A stretch of DNA of 64,000 nucleotides from an uncultured Clostridia bacterium (GTDB lineage Bacteria; Bacillota; Clostridia; TANB77; CAG-508), in assembly GCA_934167755.1 (NCBI GenBank), contig CAKPLT010000010.1, positions 1 through 64,000 on the forward strand, given 5' to 3'. A program made the translations under genes and the position numbers. The notes below the pieces were generated by a model that worked only from the letters and a program-made list of their open reading frames with translations, was not told the DNA's origin and did not search any database. Each line of letters opens with the position of its first letter. Within the stretch, counting starts at the first letter, position 1. This document shows positions 37,136 through 46,669 of the stretch, piece by piece.

Positions 37136-37453
37136 TTACAAATGCTTGGCACTCAATTTTATAACTTCATCCATATCATCATCTTCTGCCATCTTATTCT
37201 TACGAATTGCCCCACACTTTTTACATTTAAAAATAATTACATATCCTTTTTTAGAATTTATTTCTAACCCTATTGGCTCTAAAATTCCATGACACTCTTC
37301 TGCTCTGTCTCCTGGATTTATGTCCAAGTGCTTAGAATGCAAACAATATGGACAATGATTTCTGCAAGTATATCCAAGCTTAGGAACTTTTCTGCCACAA
37401 TTTTCACATATAAATTCTTCATCTATTTTTGTAAATTTACTTTTTTCTAACAT
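37136..37453 (-). CDS. RNHCP domain zinc-ribbon protein
   Basis: 105 residues: ICENCGRKV, the family-naming RNHCPYCLHSKHLD, GDRAEECHG and FKCKKCGAIRKNK. Several CxxC pairs suggest two zinc sites. Function unknown. RBS GGAAGGA. It is 28 nt downstream of the nucleoside kinase gene and probably in its operon. Confidence 0.9.
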   Translation of the reverse strand: MLEKSKFTKIDEEFICENCGRKVPKLGYTCRNHCPYCLHSKHLDINPGDRAEECHGILEPIGLEINSKKGYVIIFKCKKCGAIRKNKMAEDDDMDEVIKLSAKHL

Positions 37454-37481
37454 TTTATAATATCCTTCCTACTGGGGTATT

Positions 37482-39089
37482 TTATCCTTTAAAGTCTCCT
37501 CCTCCAAGGAACTCTTTTATTAAAGAATTAGATGGTACTAACTCTTTTGAAATTGGTTCAAAATAGCGTAATATTTCAAGTAATCTTTGTGCTTCAGCAT
37601 ATTCTGGTTCAGTATTTGTAATTTGTTCAAGTAAAGGCACAGCTTCATTTTTTAACGCTCCCAATTCATATATTAAAGAAGTATTAAAAATACTATCTGC
37701 TTCTTCTTGGAATGGGAATATATTCTTCTCTTCTCCTCTATTTACATTTTCCCATGTTGCTATTGTGTTTTTAGCTGAATATCCTCTAAATTGATTGTCT
37801 CTTACGATTCTTCTTATCAATCTGGTATCTGTTGTAGATATTCTATTAAATGCATCCATATTAAGTACAGTCAAAGCACTTATATAAATTTTGTATTTTT
37901 GGTCATGTGGTATTTTTTCTGTTAATTTATCATTTAAACAGTGTATTCCCTCGATTACAAGTACATCATCTTTTTCCATTTTTACTTTATTTCCATTGTA
38001 TCTTTTCTTTCCTTCGTGGAAATCAAATTCTGGCATTTCTATTTCTTCACCATTTAATAAACCTAATAAATGCTTATTGAATAAGTCTATATCTATTGCA
38101 TCTATGCTTTCAAAATCGTATTCACCTTTTTCATTTCTAGGTGTTTGATCTCTTTCTACAAAATAATTATCTACAGATATTGTTACCGGTCTTAACCCAT
38201 TTATCCTAAGTTGAATTCCTAATCTTTGTGCAAAAGTTGTTTTTCCTGATGATGATGGACCTGCTATTAAAATCATTTTTACACCTTTTCGTACAGCAAT
38301 TTTATCTGCTATTTGAGATATTTTCTTTTCATGTAAAGCTTCTGATAATAATATTAAATATTTTATTCTATCTTCTTTTACTGCTTTATTTAGTCTATAT
38401 ACTGTCCCTACATTTAAAACTTTATATATAGTTTCATATTCTTGTAATGCCCATAACAATTTCTTTGTTTCTTTAAATTCTGGTAGATTGTTTACAGTAT
38501 TTGATGTTGGATATCTTAGTAGAAATCCATCACTATATTTTTGTAAATCAAATAGTTTTGTTGCACCTGTGTGTGTTGCAATTACTTCATAAAAATAATT
38601 AAAGTAGTTGTCACAATAATACATATTTATATCTTCTTTTTCTTCTAAATCAAATTGTAATCTTCCTTTTGGTGTGTTTGTTTTTTTATAAAATTCTTTT
38701 GCTTCTCCTCTTGTCATTGTTCTTTTTTCTATTTTTAAATCTTTATCAATTATTTCTTGCATTCTTGTTTTTACTTTTTTCATCATTTCTTCTGTTACTT
38801 CCATATTTTCTATGTCACAATACATTGCATTTGATAATTGATAATTTACAATTACATGTGCTTCTGGATATGTATCCCAAAATGCCTTTCCCATTATATA
38901 TGTTAAGGTTCTTCTATATATTTTCATTCCTTCTTTTGAATTTATTTGTATTAGTTCTATATTTTCATTCTTTTCTACTATATCATCTAAATTTTTGTAT
39001 TCATTATTATATTTTGCTCCAACTACTGGATATTCACTTTTTTCTATTTCTTCTTTTAATAATTCTGATATTCTTATTTTTTCTTCCAT
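37482..39089 (-). CDS. Nucleoside (uridine-like) kinase with TGS/ThrRS-like N-terminus
   Basis: 535 residues. C-terminal uridine-kinase domain with P-loop IAGPSSSGKTTFAQRL (about 275), NYFVERDQTPRNEKGEYDFE in pieces, DVLVIEGIHCLND and RRIVRDNQFRGYSA. N-terminal half resembles the editing-domain region of threonyl-tRNA synthetase (AFWDTYPEAHVIVNYQL, FYKKTNTPKGRLQFDL). This fused architecture is typical of clostridial nucleoside kinases. RBS GGAAAGGA. Confidence 0.92.
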   Translation of the reverse strand: MEEKIRISELLKEEIEKSEYPVVGAKYNNEYKNLDDIVEKNENIELIQINSKEGMKIYRRTLTYIMGKAFWDTYPEAHVIVNYQLSNAMYCDIENMEVTEEMMKKVKTRMQEIIDKDLKIEKRTMTRGEAKEFYKKTNTPKGRLQFDLEEKEDINMYYCDNYFNYFYEVIATHTGATKLFDLQKYSDGFLLRYPTSNTVNNLPEFKETKKLLWALQEYETIYKVLNVGTVYRLNKAVKEDRIKYLILLSEALHEKKISQIADKIAVRKGVKMILIAGPSSSGKTTFAQRLGIQLRINGLRPVTISVDNYFVERDQTPRNEKGEYDFESIDAIDIDLFNKHLLGLLNGEEIEMPEFDFHEGKKRYNGNKVKMEKDDVLVIEGIHCLNDKLTEKIPHDQKYKIYISALTVLNMDAFNRISTTDTRLIRRIVRDNQFRGYSAKNTIATWENVNRGEEKNIFPFQEEADSIFNTSLIYELGALKNEAVPLLEQITNTEPEYAEAQRLLEILRYFEPISKELVPSNSLIKEFLGGGDFKG

Positions 39090-39275
39090 ATGCTTTTTCC
39101 TTTCCTGTTTTTATTATGTATTTTGCTTGGCAAACATAATTATTTTACTATATATTTTTTTTAAAATCAAGTATTCTTATAAACAAAACGGAGTTTCTCA
39201 GCGAAGAGATGAAATCTTAAAGAACTGGTGATTATAGCTTTTTATATACTAAAGAATATATAATTTTCTTAATAT

Positions 39276-39312
39276 ATAAAAAAGGCAGAAAATTTCCAAA
39301 GTTTTCTGCCTT
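39276..39312 (-). terminator. Intrinsic terminator of the secreted Cys-rich protein gene
   Basis: AAGGCAGAAAA pairs with TTTTCTGCCTT, followed by T6 on the minus strand. Confidence 0.85.
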
Positions 39313-39356
39313 ATTTTTTAATATTGAATAATTTTATAAATATTCTATTTTTTATA

Positions 39357-40535
39357 TTAATTTGAAGTTCTTTTGTATTTTGTTATACCACATATAGAGC
39401 ACTTATATGTTACCTGTGTTTTACTAAAGTTTCCCATACCCGTTGTATATCTATTTACTATTACAAAATTATGGTGAGATGTTGCATCTCTAGATATTAA
39501 AGCATTACATCTATTGCAATGTTCCTCAGTTATTTTAGTACATCCATTTGCACTTGAAGGTGTCTGTACTACTTTTGTAGCATAAGCTCTATGACCCCAT
39601 TTTTGACCTATCACTTTTATATGTCCACATTTTGAGCATTGATAATATGATTGTATTATACATTTATTAAAATCTGCTCTTCTCTCTTTTACTCTGCCAT
39701 AAGAATGATTACATGATTTGTTTTGATTTGATGTATTTGTACTTGATGATACTGAGTTTTGTACATTTGAAGAATTTGATGTTACAGGTGTACTTGTATT
39801 TGATGTAGTTGTTGAAGCACCTTTCTTTTTAAAATATATTGTTCTTGTCGCTTCTAAATTATATATATCTGTAGTTATAATTTTTAGTTTATATTTATCA
39901 CTAGCTTTTTTACATTTATTTAAATCAAATGATGCTTTATTGCTTCCTGCTGGTAAATTACTATATGTTTGTATTGTTTTATTGCCATTATTAATATCTT
40001 TTACTTTTACTGATTTTACTCCGCCTAAATCTCTTGCTTCAAATGTAACTTTATTTCCACTAATATTCCAATTGATTATTCTTGGTGCATCATTTACTGC
40101 ATAATATTGAACTTTTTTTCCATTTACTGTTTTGTTTTTTACACTTACTATATATTCAGAGTTAAATATGTTTCCTTTTCCATCTTTAACTTCCAAATAA
40201 AAATGTGTTGTTTTTCCTTTTAGCATTGTTGCATGTGGCATTATGTAAATAAGTTCTTTTTTATTACTTACATTTTTGGCAGTAAATGGTGTTCTTATTT
40301 TATTTCCTTTTGAATCTACTATATAAGATTTTACGGAAGTTACTTTATCATTGTCTCTAATTTTTATAGTTATATCTGCTAATTTGTCAGGTTGTACTAT
40401 AATTACCTTCCTTGGTGCATTATTAAATGATTTAAAATTATCATAACCACTAGCGTAGCTATTATTAGAGAAAATTAATATAATAAAGCTTAAAATACTA
40501 ATTGTGATAAATATATTTTTACAAATATTTTTCAT
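39357..40535 (-). CDS. Secreted protein with Ig-like domains and a Cys-rich C-terminus
   Basis: 392 residues, family not recognised. N-terminal signal peptide (IFITISILSFIILIFSNNSYA). Two beta-sandwich-like domains follow (about 25-130 and 140-230), then a Ser/Thr/Asn linker (about 230-265) and a C-terminal region with five cysteine pairs (QCSKCGH, HCNRCNA, KCSICGI). Such CxxC repeats outside the cell suggest zinc-ribbon or disulfide modules, perhaps in surface binding. Start chosen at 40535 by GGAG 10 nt upstream. Monocistronic. Confidence 0.7.
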   Translation of the reverse strand: MKNICKNIFITISILSFIILIFSNNSYASGYDNFKSFNNAPRKVIIVQPDKLADITIKIRDNDKVTSVKSYIVDSKGNKIRTPFTAKNVSNKKELIYIMPHATMLKGKTTHFYLEVKDGKGNIFNSEYIVSVKNKTVNGKKVQYYAVNDAPRIINWNISGNKVTFEARDLGGVKSVKVKDINNGNKTIQTYSNLPAGSNKASFDLNKCKKASDKYKLKIITTDIYNLEATRTIYFKKKGASTTTSNTSTPVTSNSSNVQNSVSSSTNTSNQNKSCNHSYGRVKERRADFNKCIIQSYYQCSKCGHIKVIGQKWGHRAYATKVVQTPSSANGCTKITEEHCNRCNALISRDATSHHNFVIVNRYTTGMGNFSKTQVTYKCSICGITKYKRTSN

Positions 40536-40624
40536 AAATATCACTCTCCTTTTATATTTATATATATATTATACCATATATTAACATAATTTGCAAATTT
40601 ATGAAAACGTTCTTTATATGTAAA

Positions 40625-41353
40625 TTATTTTAACTCTTTTAATGCCTTTTCAGTAATCTTTTCCTTATCAAAAAATTTCACTAAAGCAATAATCAAAAAT
40701 GTAAAAATAAAAGTAATTAAATAAATAATTATGCTTATTTTCCAATTTCCTCTAGAAAAATATTGTCCAACAATAGTAGATGATATAATAGATGGAAATC
40801 TACAAAATGTAGCAATGATAATAAATCTTACTGGCTTTATTGGAAACAAAGCTCCTATATAAGTAAGTAAATCTTTTGGAGTTCCCACTATAGCAAAACA
40901 AATTGCAAATATAAATTCAATATTTTTAGGGTTTTGAAAAACTTTACTATTTTCAATTTTCTCTATTTTTTCTTTTCCAAATGAATCATATAAGAGTTCT
41001 TTTCCAAACTTTCTTGTTAGCCAAAAAATCACAGTTGTTGTTAATGCAACAGAAAAGAATATAAATAATGTACCTCCTACTGCTCCATAACACATTCCTG
41101 CGAGTATCTCTAAAGGTTCACCTGGTAATATTACTAAAAATATTTGTGCAAATTGTAATCCAAGTAGTGATAAAAAACCATATATGCCTGAATTATTTAC
41201 CTTTTCTTTAAATGCAATTTGTCCCTCATAAGTAGATAGATTTTTCATTACAGGGAGCAAATATATTGTCATTCCAATCATTAAAAGTATTGTTACTACA
41301 AATACAACAAGTTTTACTATTTTCAATTTTTTATTTTTATTTTTATTGCTCAT
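40625..41353 (-). CDS. TVP38/TMEM64 family membrane protein
   Basis: 242 residues with five to six membrane helices and the family core FLVILPGEPLEILAGMCYGAV, GTPKDLLTYIGAL and FCRFPSIISSTIVG (in pieces). DedA-superfamily, proposed lipid scramblase-type transporters. RBS GGAAAGG. The stop is followed closely by no other gene; upstream is a 70-nt gap. Confidence 0.9.
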   Translation of the reverse strand: MSNKNKNKKLKIVKLVVFVVTILLMIGMTIYLLPVMKNLSTYEGQIAFKEKVNNSGIYGFLSLLGLQFAQIFLVILPGEPLEILAGMCYGAVGGTLFIFFSVALTTTVIFWLTRKFGKELLYDSFGKEKIEKIENSKVFQNPKNIEFIFAICFAIVGTPKDLLTYIGALFPIKPVRFIIIATFCRFPSIISSTIVGQYFSRGNWKISIIIYLITFIFTFLIIALVKFFDKEKITEKALKELK

Positions 41354-41368
41354 TTTTTAGTCCTTTCC

Positions 41369-42007
41369 TTACTTATTTTTTATACTTTTAATAATACCTT
41401 TTGCTATTGCCTCAGCATAACTTTTTATATTTTCATCAAACAATTTATTATCTTCATAATTCGAAATAAATCCTAATTCTATTAAACAACTTGGCATCTT
41501 GGTATTATTTAAAACATAGTAATCTGTATTTTCCCCTTTTATTGTTCCATATTTAATTCCTCTATCATTTTGAATTTTTGTTTTTTCTATGTAATTCATA
41601 ATGTTCGTTGCTAACTCTATATCCTTTTCATCTTGCCTACTATTAATCCATGTTTCTATTCCATTACCTGTATCAGCACTATTTCTATGTATTGAAACAA
41701 ACAAATCTGCCTTCTTTTTATTTGCAATTTTACACCTTTCTTGAAGTGTACATGTTATGTCATCAGTTCTTGTCATAATAACTTTTATATCCTCTTGTTC
41801 AAGATATTCTCTGACTAACCTTGCTATTTTTAAAGTATCATTTTTTTCATATCTATTTTCATTAGTTGCTCCAACATCTGTGCCACCATGTCCAGCATCT
41901 ATACATACAATAACTTTTTTATTATTATTAATAAAACTTCTTATTATTATAACACCAATTATAATTAAAACTACTATTATTACTAAAATTTTTATTTTTC
42001 TATTCAT
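41369..42007 (-). CDS. N-acetylmuramoyl-L-alanine amidase (Amidase_3, CwlD-like)
   Basis: Zinc amidase of 212 residues with an N-terminal membrane anchor (ILVIIVVLIIIGVIII). Motifs: CIDAGHGGTDVGATNENRYEK with zinc His and Glu, VMTRTDDITCTLQERC, LFVSIHRNSAD and CLIELGFISNYEDNKL with the catalytic Glu. Size and anchor fit CwlD, which makes muramic lactam in spore cortex, but autolysins share the fold. It starts 17 nt after the histidine kinase stop. Confidence 0.88.
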   Translation of the reverse strand: MNRKIKILVIIVVLIIIGVIIIRSFINNNKKVIVCIDAGHGGTDVGATNENRYEKNDTLKIARLVREYLEQEDIKVIMTRTDDITCTLQERCKIANKKKADLFVSIHRNSADTGNGIETWINSRQDEKDIELATNIMNYIEKTKIQNDRGIKYGTIKGENTDYYVLNNTKMPSCLIELGFISNYEDNKLFDENIKSYAEAIAKGIIKSIKNK

Positions 42008-42024
42008 GATTTTGTCCTTCTTTA

Positions 42025-44103
42025 TTAGACTTTTGCAAAAAATAGCTTAACCTTAAATAAATCCCCATCCAATTTTAATTCAAACTTTCCTTTCTGCAAT
42101 TCTGTTAAATTTTGTGCAATAGATATTCCAAGGCCGCTTCCTTCAGTACTTCTTGATTTATCTCCCCTGACAAATCTTTGCATTAATTCCTCTGCTGAAA
42201 TATTAAGTTTATCTTTAGAAATGTTTTTTACCTCAATAATAACATTATCATCCAAATTGTTTTCTTTACTTTCTTTTATGTCAATATACACTCTTGAATT
42301 TTCTAGTGCATATTTAGATACATTACTAAATAGATTTTCGATAACTCTATACATATATCTACTATCTGCCATAATATTTTCTTCATTTTCCTCAACATTT
42401 ATTATAGTTTCAAGTCCTCGCTTTTTGAATTTATCTTCAAATTCTCCTGTTGCTTGTTTAATAAGTTCTACAACATTAATTTTTTCTAAATTCAAAGAAA
42501 TATTTCTAGTTGAAACTTTTGATGCTTCAATTAAATCTTCTGTAAGTTTTTTTAATCTCTGAGATTTTGAATCTAATATTTCAATATATTCTTTAGCTCG
42601 TTCATTGTCTATTTTCTCTTTTTTCAATAAATCAACATAATTAATAATTGATGTTAAAGGTGTTTTTATATCATGAGATACATTTGTAATAAGTTCTATT
42701 TTCATTCTCTCACTTTTCATTCTATCTTGAATTGCGTTTTCAAAGCCATTTGAAATATTATTTAAATATCTTACTGAATTTTTGAATTCATTTCCAAAAT
42801 CTTCTTCATATAGTTTATTAGAATTATCTTCTTCATACATTTCTTTTAATTTTCGTTCAATTTGAGAACAGTTTTTAATAAATTTCATTATCTTATATAA
42901 AGTCACAGCAATTAAAATAAACTCTAACAATACAACTATTCTACTACTGTAAAATACTAAAAAGATAAATATCGCTAATGCACTTATAATTATGAATTCT
43001 ACAATAACTTTTACTTTTAAATCTGATGAATATGTTAATGTATCCCAAGCTATTTTTAGTTTGTGAAACACTACCTTTCCACATATCCTTATCCATTTTA
43101 GTACTTTTCCTGTAATTGTACTTTTTAAAAATGTTTTTGACTTTATTCTTTTTATAATGGTATTTAAAATTATTGCACACAGTACATAAATTACCAAGCC
43201 ACCTGTTATTACCAATGAAATAATTCCGTTATAATCTCTTGTTATTTCTTCTAACAGTATAAATGGTATACACCCAATTATTATTGCAAAAAATAATATT
43301 ATTTCTAATGGAATCTTATCAAAGTCATTTAAGACAATACCATCTTCTCCTTTTTTATACCCTATTGATATTATCAAATACATTAAAATTAATATAATTA
43401 ATATTGTACTTGTAGGTATTATAAAATAGCAATAATCCTTGAATATAGAAATTTTATCTAATATATTATTCATTATTGCAATTTCTGAATATTCATAAAA
43501 ATCTTCTACATAAGAACTATAAATTTGATATTCTTCTGCTTTTGCAGTTATATATTCTCTTGTTTGTTGTTCTGTTTCACTATCAGTATCTTTTATAAAT
43601 TCTATAGTATAATAAGTTTCATTAAGATTAGAAAGATAATGCATTCCTGTATTTTGTATTATTTTAGAATCAGCTTCTATACTTCCATAAATTATGTTTG
43701 CTTTTTTAGAATTTTTATTTTCTTGTATATATGTTTTTATACCTTCTATGGTAAGTGTCTGTTCATTTACTGGTACATTTGTTAATGCCTTATTCTTATA
43801 TATGATTAAAAAATATCTATTTTTTAAATCATCATAATAATTCTGCTCATCTGATGTGTATTGTATTTTTATATCACCATTTTGAGTTGAATAGAATGTA
43901 TTTTTATCATGTATTAAATCATAAGTTTTTTCTGATAAATATCCCATATATGATGATACAAATTCATCTGATGAGAAATATTGCTCTTTATTATAATAAT
44001 TATTTTCTTTCATTACTATAGAAAATATTGATAATAATAATGCCATTATTAAAATCGGTATTGCAATATAACTAATTATTTTTAAAATTTTACTATATTT
44101 CAT
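42025..44103 (-). CDS. Sensor histidine kinase
   Basis: 692 residues. One N-terminal membrane helix, an extracytoplasmic sensor domain (about 30-200), then several further helices (about 215-400), HAMP-like linker, DHp domain with NVSHDIKTPLTSIINYVDLL and ATPase domain with ENLFSNVSKYAL (N box) and RSTEGSGLGISIAQNLTE (G box). RBS AGGAGGT. It pairs with the response regulator 295 nt upstream; foldback copy C lies between, so both genes are probably on one transcript. Ligand unknown. Confidence 0.93.
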   Translation of the reverse strand: MKYSKILKIISYIAIPILIMALLLSIFSIVMKENNYYNKEQYFSSDEFVSSYMGYLSEKTYDLIHDKNTFYSTQNGDIKIQYTSDEQNYYDDLKNRYFLIIYKNKALTNVPVNEQTLTIEGIKTYIQENKNSKKANIIYGSIEADSKIIQNTGMHYLSNLNETYYTIEFIKDTDSETEQQTREYITAKAEEYQIYSSYVEDFYEYSEIAIMNNILDKISIFKDYCYFIIPTSTILIILILMYLIISIGYKKGEDGIVLNDFDKIPLEIILFFAIIIGCIPFILLEEITRDYNGIISLVITGGLVIYVLCAIILNTIIKRIKSKTFLKSTITGKVLKWIRICGKVVFHKLKIAWDTLTYSSDLKVKVIVEFIIISALAIFIFLVFYSSRIVVLLEFILIAVTLYKIMKFIKNCSQIERKLKEMYEEDNSNKLYEEDFGNEFKNSVRYLNNISNGFENAIQDRMKSERMKIELITNVSHDIKTPLTSIINYVDLLKKEKIDNERAKEYIEILDSKSQRLKKLTEDLIEASKVSTRNISLNLEKINVVELIKQATGEFEDKFKKRGLETIINVEENEENIMADSRYMYRVIENLFSNVSKYALENSRVYIDIKESKENNLDDNVIIEVKNISKDKLNISAEELMQRFVRGDKSRSTEGSGLGISIAQNLTELQKGKFELKLDGDLFKVKLFFAKV

Positions 44104-44164
44104 TTCTTACCTCCTATGTAAAATTTTGAACTGGTATATTTTTTTATTTTTAAGTATATCAATG

Positions 44165-44351
44165 TTATCACTATTAAATATAAGCTTTGCATTACATTCC
44201 TCGACTCATTATGAAACTTAAGAAATTCTAACTTATTTTATGGCTCCCTTCCACTCTCGTGAACTCTTTCCATAAAAGTTTCGTAAGAATTTCTAAAGTT
44301 TCTCCAATCATATTCGTCATTTCATTTAAAGTTTATATTTAATAGTAATAA
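44165..44351 (-). repeat. Foldback element, full copy C, inside a two-component operon
   Basis: Outer stem ACTATTAAATATAAG with its complement TTTATATTTAATAGT. TTTTATGG...CCATAAAA core and GAGTTCACGAGAGTGG loop kept. It reads in element orientation on the minus strand, the same as the surrounding genes, and separates the response regulator from its kinase. Confidence 0.85.
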
Positions 44352-44397
44352 TTATTTTATATGTATAATCAAATAAAAAAATGTACCAGTTCAAAAT

Positions 44398-45090
44398 TTA
44401 TCCTTCTACTTTATATCCAACTCCCCATAAAACTTTTAAGTATTTTGGTTCTCTAGGATTAATCTCAATTTTCTCTCTTATGTGTCTTATATGTACAGCA
44501 ATTACATTTTCAGCAGCATAGCATTCTTCATTCCATACATTTGTATAAATTTCTTCTATTGAAAAAACTTTTCCTTTATTCTCTGTTAAAAATTTTAGAA
44601 TATTATATTCTGTTGGAGTTAATTTAACCTCTATTCCATCTACAATGACTTTTTTTAATTCATCATTAATTATTAAGCCTCCGCCTTTTATTAATTTTTG
44701 ATTACTATGTTCTTCAATTGCTCCAAATTTCGTATACCTTCTTATTAGTGCATTTACTCTCGCTATTAATTCAATTGGGTTAAATGGTTTTGTTACATAA
44801 TCATCTGCACCTATATTTAAACCATTTATTTTATCTATGTCTTCCGATTTTGCAGATAACATTATTACAGGTATATTTTTTTCTTTTCTTATTTCCTCTA
44901 ATGTTTCTAATCCATCTTTTTTAGGCATCATTATATCTAATATAACTAGATGTATTTCATTATTTTTTATTTGTTCTAATGCTTCTTCACCATCATATGC
45001 TTTATAAACTTTGTAATTTTCTTTTCCTAAATATATTTCTATTGCTTTTACTATTTCTTTATCATCATCAACTGCCAATATATTATACAT
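44398..45090 (-). CDS. OmpR-family response regulator
   Basis: 230 residues. Receiver domain: acidic pocket DDDKE, phospho-acceptor Asp in LVILDIMMPKKDG, Thr/Ser in VIMLSAKSED, Lys in DDYVTKPFNP. C-terminal winged helix: LTPTEYNILKFLTENKG, NVIAVHIRHIREKIE and YLKVLWGVGYK. RBS AAAGGGGTG. First gene of the operon with the kinase. Confidence 0.96.
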   Translation of the reverse strand: MYNILAVDDDKEIVKAIEIYLGKENYKVYKAYDGEEALEQIKNNEIHLVILDIMMPKKDGLETLEEIRKEKNIPVIMLSAKSEDIDKINGLNIGADDYVTKPFNPIELIARVNALIRRYTKFGAIEEHSNQKLIKGGGLIINDELKKVIVDGIEVKLTPTEYNILKFLTENKGKVFSIEEIYTNVWNEECYAAENVIAVHIRHIREKIEINPREPKYLKVLWGVGYKVEG

Positions 45091-45263
45091 TACTGTGCAC
45101 CCCTTTATTTTTATTGATTATATTATATCAAATTTTTTCTTAAGAAGAAATAGAGAAATTATTAATTATTTCTTAAATTAAAGAAAAAACTACAGACTAA
45201 TTTTAAATTATAATCCATAGTTTTTTTACACTGTAATAATATAATTCACAGCAATTTCATTTG

Positions 45264-46145
45264 TTATTTACTCAAATATTCAATATATTCCTCTAAACAC
45301 ATATTTAACTCATTCATCTTTTTAGCATGTTCTACTCCAACATATCTCCAATGCCAAGATTCATAAGCAATTTTTGTTATATCTTCCTTATCTTTAGGAT
45401 ATCTTAATACAAATCCATAGTTTTCTGCATTATTTTTTAGCCATTTAAAGCCATCCAATTTTTCAAATTTATTATCAACATAATTAAAATCAACAGCTAG
45501 TCCTAAATTATGGTCACTTGAACCAGGTTTATTTATATATTCATCTGTCAATTTTTCCGCTTCTTCTTGAGTCTTTCCTTGCTGTAAATATTTTTTTACA
45601 CTACTATCATACAATTCTTTTTGTCTTGCAACACTTCTATATGCAGATTGTACCCATACATTATTTATTCCATCTTTTTTCATAGCATTCATCATATCAT
45701 TTAATTCTCCAATTGCTCTTGAATCAAATTGTCTTGTTTTATCTATATCTGAAACCTTAACAGTAAAATTTTCAGGTAACAAATTCTCATAATTTGCAAG
45801 TGTTAATCTCCAATCATCAATTTTCTTTTTTGGTGTTTCAACTGTTTTATCTGATGTTTGATTATTTTCAGATAGACTTGGTTGTACATTATCTGCAGTA
45901 TTGGTATTAGTATTTTCTGATCTTGAACTTGTATCTGTTACAGTCTCTACTGCTTTATTTTGATTTACCACCTTTTTTATTATAAAAATAATTATTATAA
46001 ATAAAGCAATTGCTACTGCAACTTTTTTCTTATTTAATTTTCTTTTTTTAGCTTTAATATTTTGAGACCTTTTAGGTACACTTCTGTGATTCGTAGAAGT
46101 ATACCTTCTAGCACTATGTTTTCCTCTATTCTTACTTTTTTGCAT
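45264..46145 (-). CDS. D-alanyl-D-alanine carboxypeptidase, M15B (VanY-like)
   Basis: Zinc peptidase of 293 residues that removes terminal D-Ala. A very basic N-terminus (about 1-45) precedes a membrane anchor (VAVAIALFIIIIFIIKK), an Asn/Ser/Thr linker, then the M15 domain: VQSAYRSVARQKELY, GSSDHNLGLAVDFNYVD with zinc His/Asp, and YESWHWRYVGVEHA with the catalytic Glu region. RBS AAAGGAA. No resistance genes of the vanHAX kind are near, so housekeeping wall metabolism is likely. Confidence 0.92.
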   Translation of the reverse strand: MQKSKNRGKHSARRYTSTNHRSVPKRSQNIKAKKRKLNKKKVAVAIALFIIIIFIIKKVVNQNKAVETVTDTSSRSENTNTNTADNVQPSLSENNQTSDKTVETPKKKIDDWRLTLANYENLLPENFTVKVSDIDKTRQFDSRAIGELNDMMNAMKKDGINNVWVQSAYRSVARQKELYDSSVKKYLQQGKTQEEAEKLTDEYINKPGSSDHNLGLAVDFNYVDNKFEKLDGFKWLKNNAENYGFVLRYPKDKEDITKIAYESWHWRYVGVEHAKKMNELNMCLEEYIEYLSK

Positions 46146-46289
46146 TTTACTGTATTCCTTTCGAAATTACATAATTTATTTTTTTCTTCATTTTACTAGA
46201 AAATAAAAAAAATTTCAAGATATTGCACTTTTATTTTTTTTATTATATAATTTCTTTTAGATAAATTTTACGAAAGGATTTGACTAAAG

Positions 46290-46640
46290 ATGGAACACTG
46301 GAGTGTTGATGATTATAAAAACTTTACTAATTCAAAAATAAAAAAGACAAAATATAGAGCAAATAAAACTTCTATTGACGGACACACTTTTGATAGTCAA
46401 AAAGAAGCTGATTATTATTGCCAATTAAAATTACGATTACAAGCCAAAGAAATTAATGGTTTTTGTTTACAGCCTACATTTATGCTAGCACCTGGTTTAA
46501 AATATAAAGCTGATTTTATTGTTTTTAATTCTGATCATTCATATGATGTTATTGATGTAAAAGGTGTTAAAACTAAAGAATATATTGCAAAAAAGAAAGT
46601 TTTTGAAGATAAATACAATATGAAAATAACAGAAATTTAA
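46290..46640 (+). CDS. DUF1064 family protein (phage-type nuclease-like)
   Basis: 116 residues: KYRANKTSIDGHTFDSQKEADYYCQL, KADFIVFNSDHSYDVIDVKGVKT (each recognised in pieces). E...D-x12-D-x-K spacing fits a PD-(D/E)XK nuclease fold. DUF1064 is mostly found in phages and prophages, so this may be a domesticated remnant. RBS AAAGGA. No other phage genes adjoin it. Confidence 0.85.
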   Translation: MEHWSVDDYKNFTNSKIKKTKYRANKTSIDGHTFDSQKEADYYCQLKLRLQAKEINGFCLQPTFMLAPGLKYKADFIVFNSDHSYDVIDVKGVKTKEYIAKKKVFEDKYNMKITEI

Positions 46641-46669
46641 AAGGATGAGTTTTCTATTTACTCATCCTT
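46641..46669. terminator. Bidirectional terminator
   Basis: AAGGATGAG pairs with CTCATCCTT between convergent genes. Confidence 0.8.

Noticed and set aside
39175..39240. A less AT-rich stretch whose plus-strand translation reads QNGVSQRRDEILKNW, like the end of a protein
   Set aside because: No start, no ribosome site and no upstream homology in any frame; at best a fragment, and too short to call.
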